From the NCBI RefSeq assembly GCF_000426845.1, contig NZ_AUGD01000002.1, forward strand, positions 620,001 to 684,000: DNA of 64,000 bases. The letters run 5' to 3'. A program made the translations under genes and the position numbers. Shown in pieces: positions 54,168 to 63,337 of this stretch. Each line of letters starts with the position of its first letter. The first letter of the stretch is position 1. This stretch comes from Bradyrhizobium sp. in8p8 (lineage in GTDB: Bacteria; Pseudomonadota; Alphaproteobacteria; Rhizobiales; Xanthobacteraceae). The notes under the pieces are model-generated. The model searched no databases. It was given only the letters and a program-made list of their open reading frames with translations, and had not been told where the DNA came from.

Positions 54168-55364
54168 ATGGCCGAAGCCGCCGATCCCGTCGTCATCGTC
54201 TCCGCCGCCCGTACGCCGCTTGGCCGCTTCATGGGCGAATTGTCGCCGCTGCCCGCGCACAAGCTCGGATCGCATGTGATCGGCGCGGCGCTGGAGCGTG
54301 CCAGGCTTGCGCCAGAGAAGGTCGACGAGGTCTTCATGGGGTGCGTGCTGCCGGCCGGACAGGGCCAGGCGCCCGCGCGGCAAGCGGCACGCGCCGCCGG
54401 TCTGCCCGACTCCACTGGCGCGACCACGGTCAACAAGGTCTGCGGCTCTGGCATGAAGGCGACGATGCTGGCCCACGACATCATCCGCGCCGGCTCGGCC
54501 GAGATCGTCGTCTCCGGCGGCATGGAGAGCATGAGCAACGCGCCGTATCTGCTCGCCAAGGCGCGCGGCGGCTATCGTGTCGGCCACGACCGCATCATCG
54601 ACCACATGATGATGGACGGGCTGGAGGACGCCTATGAGACCGGCCGCTCCATGGGCGATTTCGGCGAAGCGACCGCGGAAGCCTACCAGTTCACACGCAA
54701 GGACCAGGACGCATACGCGATGGAAACGCTCGGACGCGCCCGCAAAGCAGTGGAAGGCGGCGCGTTCAAGGCGGAGATTGCACCCATCACGCTGGCCGAA
54801 AAGGCCGGCCCGCGCGTGATCGCCAATGACGAGCATCCGCTGAAGGTCGATCCCGCGAAAATTCCCGGGTTGAAACCGGCGTTCCGTGCCAACGGAACCA
54901 TCACGCCGGCCGCCTCCTCCGCCAACGCCGACGGCGCCGCGGCGCTGGTGCTGACCAAGCGTTCGCTCGCCGATCGCAGCGGTCTGCCAGCTCTCGCTGA
55001 AATCAAGGGTCACGCCACCCACAGCCAGGAGCCGCAATGGTTCACCACCGCGCCAATCCCGGCGATCCGCAAGCTGCTCGACAAGGTGGGCTGGACTGCC
55101 TCCGACGTCGACCTGTTCGAGATCAACGAGGCGTTTGCCGTGGTGGCGATGGCGGCGCAGCGTGATCTCGGGATCCCCCGCGACAAGCTCAACATCAACG
55201 GCGGAGCCTGCGCGCTCGGCCATCCCATCGGCGCCACCGGCGCGCGGCTGATCGTGACGCTGCTGCATGCGCTCGAGGCGCAGAACCTCAGGCGCGGCAT
55301 CGCGGCGCTCTGCATCGGCGGCGGCGAGGCAACCGCCATCGCTGTGGAGCGGCTGGCGCGCTAG
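54168..55364 (+). CDS. Acetyl-CoA acetyltransferase (thiolase)
   Basis: A 398-residue thiolase with all catalytic residues: C92 in NKVCGSGMKA, H352 in GHPIGATG and C382 in CIGGGEA. Its chain length and NEAFA motif match degradative or biosynthetic type II thiolases. It would condense or cleave acetyl-CoA units. The ATG at 54168 has GCAGGGAG 7 bases upstream. It is in the same direction as the enoyl-CoA hydratase gene but separated by 259 bases with its own probable promoter. Confidence 0.93.
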   Translation: MAEAADPVVIVSAARTPLGRFMGELSPLPAHKLGSHVIGAALERARLAPEKVDEVFMGCVLPAGQGQAPARQAARAAGLPDSTGATTVNKVCGSGMKATMLAHDIIRAGSAEIVVSGGMESMSNAPYLLAKARGGYRVGHDRIIDHMMMDGLEDAYETGRSMGDFGEATAEAYQFTRKDQDAYAMETLGRARKAVEGGAFKAEIAPITLAEKAGPRVIANDEHPLKVDPAKIPGLKPAFRANGTITPAASSANADGAAALVLTKRSLADRSGLPALAEIKGHATHSQEPQWFTTAPIPAIRKLLDKVGWTASDVDLFEINEAFAVVAMAAQRDLGIPRDKLNINGGACALGHPIGATGARLIVTLLHALEAQNLRRGIAALCIGGGEATAIAVERLAR

Positions 55365-55383
55365 TATCTATGGCCGAAATTGA

Positions 55384-55409
55384 GGGAAGTCTGTCATTTT
55401 AGACTTCCC
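55384..55409. terminator. Hairpin after the thiolase gene
   Basis: GGGAAGTCT (55384-55392) pairs perfectly with AGACTTCCC (55401-55409) around an 8-base loop, 20 bases after the thiolase stop. There is no T-run after it, so it is a probable rather than certain terminator. Confidence 0.55.
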
Positions 55410-55476
55410 CTCCCTCATGCCAGACTGCAACGATGACGCGGGTCCCACCGGGCTCGCCAACCCACATTGAGGCCCA

Positions 55477-56766
55477 ATGATCTCGAACTGGCTCGCGGCA
55501 GAACTGTCCCGCCGCAACATCCATTATGGCTGGGTGATGGTCGGCGTGACCTTCCTCGCGGCACTGATCAGCGCCGGCACGGTCGGCGCGCCCGGTGTGT
55601 TCATCGTCCCGCTTCAAAAGGAGTTCGGCTGGAGCACGGCGGAAATCTCCTCGGCGCTGTCGATCCGCTTCATCCTGTTCGGCCTGATGGCGCCGTTCGC
55701 GGCCGCCCTGCTCAATCGCTACGGTCTGCGCAACATCACGCTCATCGCGCAGCTGATTGTGGTTTGCGCGCTCGTGCTCTCTCTCGGCATGACGGAAGTC
55801 TGGCAGCTCATCGCCCTCTGGGGCGTGGTGATCGGCATCGGCACCGGCATGACCGCGCTGGTGCTCGGCGCGACGATTGCCACGCGCTGGTTCGCGGCAA
55901 GACGCGGCCTCGTGGTCGGCATCATGACCGCGAGCGTCGCCACTGGGCAGCTCGTGTTCCTGCCGCTGCTCGCAAGCCTCACCGAGCGCTACGGCTGGCG
56001 GCTCGCGCTCGGCCTCGTCTGCGTCATGCTCGGCGTCTCCGCACTGGCGGTGCTGCTCGCGATGTGTGACCGTCCCAGCGATGTCGGCCTGCGGCCGTTC
56101 GGCGACGAGGGCACAGAACCCCTGCCCGCGCCGCCGGTGAGCCACGGCTCGATCACGGGCGTTGCGCTGGGCACGCTGCGCGATGCATCGAGATCGACGG
56201 CGTTCTGGATCCTGTTCGCCACCTTCTTCGTATGCGGCGCCTCGACCAATGGCCTCGTCCAGGTGCACCTGATCCCGATGTGCCTCGATTTCGGCATCCC
56301 GCAGGTGCAAGCCGCCAGCCTGCTCGCCGCGATGGGCATCTTCGACTTCATTGGCACCATCCTGTCCGGCTGGCTGTCGGATCGCTACGACAATCGCTGG
56401 CTGCTGTTCTGGTACTACGGCCTGCGCGGGCTCTCGCTGATCTTCCTGCCGTTCAGCGACTTCTCGTTCTACGGCCTGTCCGTCTTCGCAATGTTCTACG
56501 GCCTCGACTGGATCGCCACGGTGCCGCCGACCGTGCGCCTCACCGCGCAGAAGTTCGGACCCGAGCGCGCCAATCTGGTGTTCGGCTGGATCTTTGCCGG
56601 GCATCAGCTCGGCGCGGGCACCGCAGCGTTTGGCGCCGGCTTCTCGCGGACGGTCTATGAGAGCTACCTGCCTGCCTTCTTCATAGCCGGCGCGCTGTGC
56701 GTGTTCGCCGCGCTGATCGTGCTGGCGCTGGCGCGGCAGCCCAAACCGCAGCCCGTGATGGCCTAA
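55477..56766 (+). CDS. Major facilitator superfamily transporter
   Basis: The 429-residue protein has 12 predicted helices. MFS loop motifs are ALLNRYGLRN (loop 2-3) and GWLSDRYDNRW (loop 8-9). The style, with FGWSTAEISSALSIRF at helix 1, is that of the oxalate:formate/monocarboxylate branch. It lies downstream of the thiolase gene and may serve a carboxylate substrate. The ATG at 55477 has GAGG 6 bases upstream. Confidence 0.88.
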   Translation: MISNWLAAELSRRNIHYGWVMVGVTFLAALISAGTVGAPGVFIVPLQKEFGWSTAEISSALSIRFILFGLMAPFAAALLNRYGLRNITLIAQLIVVCALVLSLGMTEVWQLIALWGVVIGIGTGMTALVLGATIATRWFAARRGLVVGIMTASVATGQLVFLPLLASLTERYGWRLALGLVCVMLGVSALAVLLAMCDRPSDVGLRPFGDEGTEPLPAPPVSHGSITGVALGTLRDASRSTAFWILFATFFVCGASTNGLVQVHLIPMCLDFGIPQVQAASLLAAMGIFDFIGTILSGWLSDRYDNRWLLFWYYGLRGLSLIFLPFSDFSFYGLSVFAMFYGLDWIATVPPTVRLTAQKFGPERANLVFGWIFAGHQLGAGTAAFGAGFSRTVYESYLPAFFIAGALCVFAALIVLALARQPKPQPVMA

Positions 56767-56907
56767 AGCGCGATGCGATCAGGATCCGCTCGAGCCGGTG
56801 GGCCGACGATGCGGCCTGACGCAGGTGCGACGCAGCCGGCCAAGTTTGCGCCGAGGCGCCAGGGCGATTGCTGTGCATGCACGATTGCTACGGCACGAGG
56901 ATCGGCG

Positions 56908-57402
56908 TCACTTCGAATCCTTGTTCAATTCGATCGCGACCTCCGACATCCAGGACCCCGGCGCCTCCATCAGGAAGGATTGACGATTGCTCTTGGTCTG
57001 GATCGTCACCAGCGCGGCCACCGTGTTTCCCTCAATTCGTGCCTCGATCAGGCCGTCCTTGTTCGTGCCGTAGACCTTGCCGCCTTGTCGGTATTCGCTC
57101 TCGAACCAGTTGCCGGAAAGCTCCGTTCCGCTCTGCTCGATGTTTGCGGACAGGACCATCTTGTACGCATCGCTTGCGCAGCGCAGATTGAGGGTCAGGG
57201 ACCGTCCCGGCCTGGTGACGTCGTACGCCACTTTGCAGCGGACCTTCTCACGCGGCCCATCGGACGGCTTCATCGTGCCGACGCCCGACCAAGCACCGGC
57301 CAAACCGTCGAACACCGGCTCTGCGCGCAACGGGCTGATGCCGACGAGCACGAGACAGGCCGCGCCAACGCCCATGTGCGCCGCCGAAAACTTCAATAGC
57401 AT
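56908..57402 (-). CDS. Hypothetical secreted protein
   Basis: A 164-residue protein with an N-terminal signal peptide (hydrophobic core VGAACLVLVGIS, then LRAEP at about 28). The mature part has AGAWSGVGTMKPSDGPREKVRCKVAYDVTR and LRCASDAYKMVLSANIEQSG, with two Cys that may form a disulfide, in a beta-rich pattern. No family is recognised. The ATG at 57402 has GGAAGA directly upstream. It is divergent from the FAD-linked oxidase gene. Confidence 0.7.
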   Translation of the reverse strand: MLLKFSAAHMGVGAACLVLVGISPLRAEPVFDGLAGAWSGVGTMKPSDGPREKVRCKVAYDVTRPGRSLTLNLRCASDAYKMVLSANIEQSGTELSGNWFESEYRQGGKVYGTNKDGLIEARIEGNTVAALVTIQTKSNRQSFLMEAPGSWMSEVAIELNKDSK

Positions 57403-57773
57403 TCTTCCGATCCCGATCCGCAACAAAGTCTGGGCGCGTTCTACGCTCGAACAGCCACGGGATGTTGGCGACGATGTTCAGAAATGTTGCAGAGATTGCC
57501 TGAACATTGCCGGATCGGAAAAGGTCGCAGGCCGGGCGTCCGAGGGCGGCGACACACGCGAAGAAGAGACACACGGATCCGGCCTCGACGACGGCGCGTC
57601 GGATTCCGTCGTTGCTGCGGCACCGGTCCTGCCCGGCCGAGGCGTTGATGACGCACCCGTGTGGGTCCACAGGTTCGGCCCACATTCCCGTTAGACTCCC
57701 CGCCCCAAACGTGGACAATAGCCTCCGCACGTCACGTGCGCAGTGCACACCAAGATGCGCCAGGGGAAATGAA
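57403..57773. other. Divergent intergenic region (371 bp)
   Basis: It separates the secreted-protein gene from the FAD-linked oxidase gene. I see no supported gene. One inverted repeat stands out: ATGTTCAG (57474-57481) and CTGAACAT (57500-57507) with an 18-base spacer, which may be a regulatory site. Confidence 0.5.
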
Positions 57774-59249
57774 ATGCCGGCCGCCTTCCTGTCCTCCGAT
57801 CCCATCATCCCGACCACTCCTTTGACATCCGAGATGCGCGATGCGTTGCGCGCGATCGTCGGCGAGAAGGGTCTGATCGAGGACGAGCATGGCAAACAGC
57901 CTTTCGTGACCGATTGGCGAGGATTGTTGGTTGGTGGTGCCGGCGCCGTCGTTCGTCCGGGCAGCACCGAGGAAGTCTCGAAAGTCGTGCGACTCTGTCA
58001 TGAGCATGGCATCGCGATCGTGCCGCAGGGCGGCAATACCGGTCTGATGGGCGGGGCGACGCCCTGGCCTGCGCATACCGGCATCGTCTTGTCGCTGGGA
58101 CGGATGAACCGCGTGCTGGACGTCGATCCCGTCGGCTATTCGATGACGGTCGAGGCCGGTTGCGTGCTGCAGACGCTTCAGGAAACAGCGGCCGAACACG
58201 ACAGATTCCTGCCGCTCAGCCTCGGCGCCCAGGGCTCCTGCATGATCGGCGGCAACCTTTCGACCAATGCCGGCGGCGTCCAAGTATTGCGGTATGGAAA
58301 TGCCCGCAATCTCGTGCTGGGGCTCGAGGTCGTGTTGCCCAACGGCGAGGTCTGGGACGGACTGCGCGCGCTCAAAAAGGACAACACCGGCTACGACCTC
58401 AAGCACTTGTTCATGGGAGCCGAGGGCACGCTGGGCATCATCACCAAGGCCGTGCTCAAGCTATGGCCGGCGCCGAAGGACGTCTGCACCTCATGGCTGG
58501 CGATTCGCGATCCCCGCGCGGCACTGGAGATCCTGTCCGAGGCGCATGCGGCGTCCGAAGACAATGTCGGCTCCTGCGAGCTGATGAGCCGCAGCGCCGT
58601 CGACATGGTGCTGCGCCATATCCCCGGCACCCAGGATCCGCTCAAGGCGGAGACGCCATGGTACCTTCTGCTGGAATGGTCGTCCGCGCGGGCGCGACGC
58701 GATGGGATGGAGGGCATGTCCGAGAAGCTGGAGCAGTTTCTCGCCGATCAGCTCGGGGCCGGCCGCGTGCTCGATGCCGCGATCGCGCATACGGTCGGGC
58801 AGTCGCGCAACATGTGGCGCATCCGCGAAGGTGTCGCCGAGGCGTCGCGGGCGGAAGGACCTGGGCTCAGCTACGACATTTCGGTGGCAATCTCCCGGAT
58901 ACCGGAGTTCATCGACAAGGGTACCAGAGCCGTGCTCGACATTCTCCCGACCATCAGGCCCTATCCGCTCGGACACATCGGCGACGGCAATCTGCATTTT
59001 TCGTTCATGGGGCCTGGCGGCATGGATCAGAAGACGCTGAACCAGTACAAGGGCGCCATCACCCGGGCCGTGAACGATCTCGTCACTTCCCTGGGCGGAT
59101 CGATCTCGGCGGAGCACGGCATCGGCATCGACAAGCTCGACGAGCTCAGCCGCTACCGACCGAAAACCGAGCTCGACATCATGCGCGCCATCAAGCGCGC
59201 GCTCGATCCGCAAAACATCATGAATCCCGGCAAGGTGCTCCGGCTGTGA
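57774..59249 (+). CDS. FAD-linked oxidase (D-2-hydroxyglutarate/D-lactate dehydrogenase type)
   Basis: A 491-residue flavoenzyme. The PCMH-type FAD domain has VPQGGNTGLMGGAT and NLSTNAGG, and the C-terminal substrate domain has HIGDGNLHFSF and SAEHGIGIDK with the conserved His pair. The family oxidises D-2-hydroxyacids such as D-lactate, D-2-hydroxyglutarate or glycolate. The ATG at 57774 has AGGGGAAATG directly upstream. The flanking genes give no hint about the substrate. Confidence 0.9.
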   Translation: MPAAFLSSDPIIPTTPLTSEMRDALRAIVGEKGLIEDEHGKQPFVTDWRGLLVGGAGAVVRPGSTEEVSKVVRLCHEHGIAIVPQGGNTGLMGGATPWPAHTGIVLSLGRMNRVLDVDPVGYSMTVEAGCVLQTLQETAAEHDRFLPLSLGAQGSCMIGGNLSTNAGGVQVLRYGNARNLVLGLEVVLPNGEVWDGLRALKKDNTGYDLKHLFMGAEGTLGIITKAVLKLWPAPKDVCTSWLAIRDPRAALEILSEAHAASEDNVGSCELMSRSAVDMVLRHIPGTQDPLKAETPWYLLLEWSSARARRDGMEGMSEKLEQFLADQLGAGRVLDAAIAHTVGQSRNMWRIREGVAEASRAEGPGLSYDISVAISRIPEFIDKGTRAVLDILPTIRPYPLGHIGDGNLHFSFMGPGGMDQKTLNQYKGAITRAVNDLVTSLGGSISAEHGIGIDKLDELSRYRPKTELDIMRAIKRALDPQNIMNPGKVLRL

Positions 59250-59273
59250 TGACGCCGGGCACCCTGTCCCGGA

Positions 59274-59810
59274 TCAGGCGCGCGGGTTGACGATTGTGTA
59301 ACCTCGCAGGGAGCGCGCATGCAGTCGGGTCGCGCGACCGCCGGAATTGGCATCATATGCCATCCACATATCGCCGCCGAGGTGCTGCTCCAGAACGAAA
59401 ACATGGCCGCGGCGGGCCGCAACCATTCCCGGCGCCGGCGACGTCCGCGGAAAGCGCAGCCAGTTCGACGCGAGATTCAATTCCGGGATGATGCGACCAA
59501 ATACGCGCAGGGAGGCGCCGCAGCCGCAGAAAGACGACGGGCACCCGGCGGGACGCCCGCCAACAACCCGATCGTTCGAGACAATCGTTGACGTGGGAGT
59601 ATTCCCCGCGTCGGTCACCGTCATTTGCGTTGAGCGATAGGCCCGCAACGTGCGCCTGGGAGCCCGCTCGCGGCGCGTTTGCGAGTACGAGAAATCGCAG
59701 GGCATGGTGACGTTGCACTCAGGGGCTTGAAGAATGCGGTAGGGCCGCGCTTCGGAGACGGCGCAGGTAGCGATAAAGAGGATGCACGCAGAAAAAACTC
59801 GTTTGATCAT
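59274..59810 (-). CDS. Hypothetical secreted cysteine-rich protein
   Basis: The 178-residue precursor has a signal peptide (about 1-21, ending VSEA). The mature part has C32, C38, then C90, C95 and C97 in a GCPSSFCGCG segment, followed by LRVFGRIIPELNLASNWLRFPRTSPAPGMVAARRGHVFVLEQHLGGDMWMAYDAN. The last part resembles repeated secreted proteins of unknown function in rhizobia, which may have a CHAP/NlpC-like fold, but no catalytic residues are certain. It ends 25 bases from the convergent FAD oxidase gene. Confidence 0.72.
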   Translation of the reverse strand: MIKRVFSACILFIATCAVSEARPYRILQAPECNVTMPCDFSYSQTRRERAPRRTLRAYRSTQMTVTDAGNTPTSTIVSNDRVVGGRPAGCPSSFCGCGASLRVFGRIIPELNLASNWLRFPRTSPAPGMVAARRGHVFVLEQHLGGDMWMAYDANSGGRATRLHARSLRGYTIVNPRA

Positions 59811-59969
59811 TGCAGGTCTCTGAGTTGGGAGATCCTGCCCCGGTCGGGAGAAACCAATACTGATTTGGCCGAAATGGGCCCAAAGCGCGGCCAAAAAACT
59901 GCTTCTACCTACGCCGTTAACCTAGATCATGTTCAAAGCGTCCGGCCGACAGCGCGAGATTGTCCCCTC

Positions 59970-61667
59970 CTACTGCATGATCGCGGCGGCGATCTTCTCC
60001 GCCGACATCAGCACCGGAAAATTGGTGTTAGCGCACGGTACCACCGGGAAGATCGAGGCGTCGACGACGCGCAGGCCCTGGATGCCCTTCACGCGGCCCT
60101 CGGTATCGACCACCGCCATCGGATCGTCGGCACGTCCCATGCGGCACGAGCACGAGGCGTGCCAGACGCCGATCGTCGCCTTGCGCACGAAGGCTTCCAG
60201 CGCCTCGTCGTCGCTCATGACCTGGTCAAAGGTGAACCCCTCGACCACGAAATTGTCGATCATGTAGTGGCGCAGTGCGGCCGGCCCGTCCATCAACGCG
60301 GCGGCGATCGTGGTCAGAATCTTGTTCGTCGTGTTGACCACGCCGATCTTGCGGACGCGGTCGGTGTAGGAGGCCGGGAATGGCTTGTCCGTCACCTTCC
60401 TGACCACTTCGCTCATCTGCACGGCCGCCATCTTGCGAAAGCCGCTCATAAGGCGATCGAGGTCGCGCCGGTCGGACAACAGGTTGAACTCGACGATCGG
60501 TTCCGCCGAGGGATCGCGCGAGGCCAGCTTGACCTGTCCGGTCTCGGAATAGGTCTTGTTGACGAAGGTCAGCAGCGAGCCGATTTGCGCGCCTACGGCG
60601 TGCCAGGCCGATTTGCTCAGCACGACGACGAACATGTCGCCCTTCGGGACGCCCGGCAGCCCGGAGGAATAGCGCAGCCCGAGCTGCATGTGGCGCCTGG
60701 TGTGCTCGTTCATGCGCGCGCCGCGTCGGACAAAGGACGACAGCGAGATGGAGGGATGATCCATCAGGCGCTGGCCGACGCCAGGCAGCCCCATCAAGAC
60801 GGGAATGCCCATATCCTTGAGGTGACCAACCGGGCCGATACCGGCGCGGAGCAGATGCGCCGGCGAATGGATGGCGCCGCTGGAAAGAATGATCTCGCGT
60901 CCGCGGAATTCCTGCTCGCGCCCGTCCACCAACGCCTTCACACCGACGCAGCGCGTGCCCTCGAACAGCAGCTCTCTGACCTGCGTGTTGGTGGAGATCG
61001 TGAGGTTGGTGCGCTTGCGGGTGTCGCGATCGAGGTAGCCCATCGCGGCCGAGACGCGCTGCTCGGCTTGGTTCGAATGCGTCACCGGGAAAAAGCCGTC
61101 CACGAACTCGCCGTTCTGGTCGGGCACGAACTGGTGGCCGGCCTGCTGGAAGGCTTGCGCGAACGCCTCCGAATGCTGCGTCCAGTGCGCCCGCGGAATG
61201 CGGCGCACCGGGATTCGGCCGTCCTTGCCGTGATACGGTCCGTCGAAATCGAGGTCGCGCTCGACCTTCTTGAAGAAGGGCAGCACGTCATTCCAGCTCC
61301 AGCCTTCGGCGCCCCGCGCTTGCCATTCGTCGTAGTCGGTCGGTGCGCCGCGATTGGCCATCTGACCGTTGATCGAGGAGCCGCCGCCGAGCACCCTGGC
61401 CTGCTCGTATTTGCGCAAGGGAGGACGCGCTTCGTTCGGATTGTTGTGGCTGATGACCTGCGTGGTGACCTTCAGTTCAGTCCAATGGAAGCGCGGATCG
61501 AAATAGGCGGTGCCGGGATAGCTGTCCCTGATCTCGGCCGGCTCGTTGCCGGGCGGCGTGTCCTGCCCGGCTTCGCACAGCAGAACCTTGTTGGCGCTCC
61601 TTGCCGAGAGCCGGTGCGCCAGCACGGACCCCGCGGAGCCGCCCCCCACGATGATGAAGTCGTACAC
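59970..61667 (-). CDS. GMC family oxidoreductase (choline/alcohol dehydrogenase-like)
   Basis: A 565-residue flavoprotein. The FAD motif is GGGSAG (8-13), GMC signature 1 is ARVLGGGSSINGQ (about 89-101), and the active-site His is H503 in GVWHASCSCRMG, with N547 in PCANTNFPV. Members oxidise alcohols such as choline, aliphatic alcohols or sugars; the substrate here is unknown. The start is a GTG at 61667 with GGAAAC upstream. It follows the acyl-CoA carboxylase gene on the same strand by 110 bases. Confidence 0.92.
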   Translation of the reverse strand: MYDFIIVGGGSAGSVLAHRLSARSANKVLLCEAGQDTPPGNEPAEIRDSYPGTAYFDPRFHWTELKVTTQVISHNNPNEARPPLRKYEQARVLGGGSSINGQMANRGAPTDYDEWQARGAEGWSWNDVLPFFKKVERDLDFDGPYHGKDGRIPVRRIPRAHWTQHSEAFAQAFQQAGHQFVPDQNGEFVDGFFPVTHSNQAEQRVSAAMGYLDRDTRKRTNLTISTNTQVRELLFEGTRCVGVKALVDGREQEFRGREIILSSGAIHSPAHLLRAGIGPVGHLKDMGIPVLMGLPGVGQRLMDHPSISLSSFVRRGARMNEHTRRHMQLGLRYSSGLPGVPKGDMFVVVLSKSAWHAVGAQIGSLLTFVNKTYSETGQVKLASRDPSAEPIVEFNLLSDRRDLDRLMSGFRKMAAVQMSEVVRKVTDKPFPASYTDRVRKIGVVNTTNKILTTIAAALMDGPAALRHYMIDNFVVEGFTFDQVMSDDEALEAFVRKATIGVWHASCSCRMGRADDPMAVVDTEGRVKGIQGLRVVDASIFPVVPCANTNFPVLMSAEKIAAAIMQ

Positions 61668-61777
61668 GATTGACGTTTCCTCTTGCTCTTATCCGGGGAA
61701 CGTAGCGCGTTCTTGTTTTGAGGTCACGCCCATCGCGGCCATGACAAGATTGTCGCAGCCGCGATGATTGCTGAACA

Positions 61778-63337
61778 TCACGGCCTGATCGAGAAGTTCT
61801 CCGGCGGCCCGGCCTTGCGCAGCGGCTCCGCCAGCCGCGCAAACTCGCACAGCAGCGACCGCGTCTTCCTGGGATCGATGATCTCCTCGACCCAGAACTT
61901 TTCGGCGGAGCGGAATGGCGAGCGCAGCTTGTTGAGCCGGTCCTCGATCTCCTTGAGTTTCGCCGCCTTGTCTTCCGCCGCGTCGATGTCGGCGCGGTAG
62001 GCCGCCTCGATGCCGCCCTCCAGCGGCAGCGAGCCCCAATAGGCCGAGGGCCAGGCGTAGCGAATCGAGAAGCGGTCAGCCGGCTGATGCACCACGCCGG
62101 CAACGCCGAAGGCGTTGCGCAGGATGACGGTGCACCAGGGCACCGTGGTCTGGTTGACCGCAGCCATGGCGCGGACCCCATGGCGGATGGTGGCCGCCTT
62201 CTCGGCATCGAGGCCGATCATGAAGCCGGGGCAATCCATGAGATAGACGATGGGGAGATGGAAGGTCTCGGCGAAGTCGACCCAGCGCACCACCTTCTGG
62301 CAGGCATCCGCGGTCCAGGAGCCGCCATAGTGGAAGCTGTCGCTGGCAAGCACCATGACCGCCCTGCCCTCGAGCCGCGCGAGGCCGACGATAATGGGCT
62401 TGCCAAAATTCTTGGCGACCTCGAAGAACGAGCCCTTGTCGACGACCGACTCGATGATAGGTCGCACCTTGTAGACCTGCTTGCGGTTACGCGGCACCGC
62501 GTTCATCAGCGCTTCGTCGCCCCGCTCCGGATTATCGGTGCAGGGCAAGGTGGGCGGCAGCTCGTAGACCGATGATGGCAGATAAGAAAGGAATCGTCGC
62601 GCACAGGCGAAGGCTTCCTCCTCGGTGTCGACGGCATGATCGACCGCGCCGGCGCGGGTCTGGATATCGGCGCCGCCGAGCTCTTCCTTGGTAAGATCCT
62701 GCCCTAGCGCCTTCACCACCGGCGGCCCTGCGACGAACATCGCGGACTTCCGGGTTATGATGGAATAGTGGCTGGCGGCAAGACGCGCCGCACCCAGGCC
62801 CGCTACCGAGCCGAGGCCGAGTGCGACCACCGGCACGCGCGACAGATTTTCCGTCGTGAAGCGATACCAGCGCGTGCCGCCGATCCCGCCCGGCAGGTTC
62901 GCCGCGCCCTTGGTCTCGATGGTCTTGACCGAGCCGCCGCCGCCGGAGCCCTCGATGATGCGGACGATGGGCAGACGAAAATCGTGCGCCATCTCCTCCG
63001 CCATCAACGGCTTTGCCGAGATCGACGCATCGGCCGAGCCACCGCGCACCGTGAAATCGTCGCCGACCACGACCACGGTGCGGCCGTCGACGCGGGCGCG
63101 ACCGAACACGCAGTTCGCCGGCGTCAGCTTCTGCAGCTCGCCGCTGGAATCGTACTCACCGATGCCGGAAACAGCACCGATCTCGTGAAAGCTGCCTTTG
63201 TCGATCAGCTTGTCGATACGTTCCCGAACAGTCAGCCGGCCCTGGTCATGCTGTCGCTTGACCTTGTCAACGCCGCCCATCTCCCGCGCGAAGGCTTCGC
63301 GCCGGGCGAGCTCGTCGAGTTCCGGCTTCCAGTTCAT
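61778..63337 (-). CDS. Acyl-CoA carboxylase, carboxyltransferase (beta) subunit
   Basis: The 519-residue protein has the two crotonase-like carboxyltransferase halves. The CoA-binding GTRWYRF and ASHYSIITRKSAMFVAGPP belong to the N-half, and the biotin-side SGGSWTADACQK-like and MDCPGFMIGLDAEKAATIRHGVRAMAAV segments to the C-half. It resembles propionyl/methylcrotonyl-CoA carboxylase beta chains. A biotin carboxylase (alpha) gene is not in the window. The ATG at 63337 has GGAGGG 6 bases upstream and is overlapped by the IclR gene. Confidence 0.92.
   Translation of the reverse strand: MNWKPELDELARREAFAREMGGVDKVKRQHDQGRLTVRERIDKLIDKGSFHEIGAVSGIGEYDSSGELQKLTPANCVFGRARVDGRTVVVVGDDFTVRGGSADASISAKPLMAEEMAHDFRLPIVRIIEGSGGGGSVKTIETKGAANLPGGIGGTRWYRFTTENLSRVPVVALGLGSVAGLGAARLAASHYSIITRKSAMFVAGPPVVKALGQDLTKEELGGADIQTRAGAVDHAVDTEEEAFACARRFLSYLPSSVYELPPTLPCTDNPERGDEALMNAVPRNRKQVYKVRPIIESVVDKGSFFEVAKNFGKPIIVGLARLEGRAVMVLASDSFHYGGSWTADACQKVVRWVDFAETFHLPIVYLMDCPGFMIGLDAEKAATIRHGVRAMAAVNQTTVPWCTVILRNAFGVAGVVHQPADRFSIRYAWPSAYWGSLPLEGGIEAAYRADIDAAEDKAAKLKEIEDRLNKLRSPFRSAEKFWVEEIIDPRKTRSLLCEFARLAEPLRKAGPPENFSIRP

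Noticed and set aside
59679..61673. Open frame of 664 codons on the plus strand
   Set aside because: It overlaps the GMC oxidoreductase gene fully; sequence is low-complexity, typical of an antisense frame.
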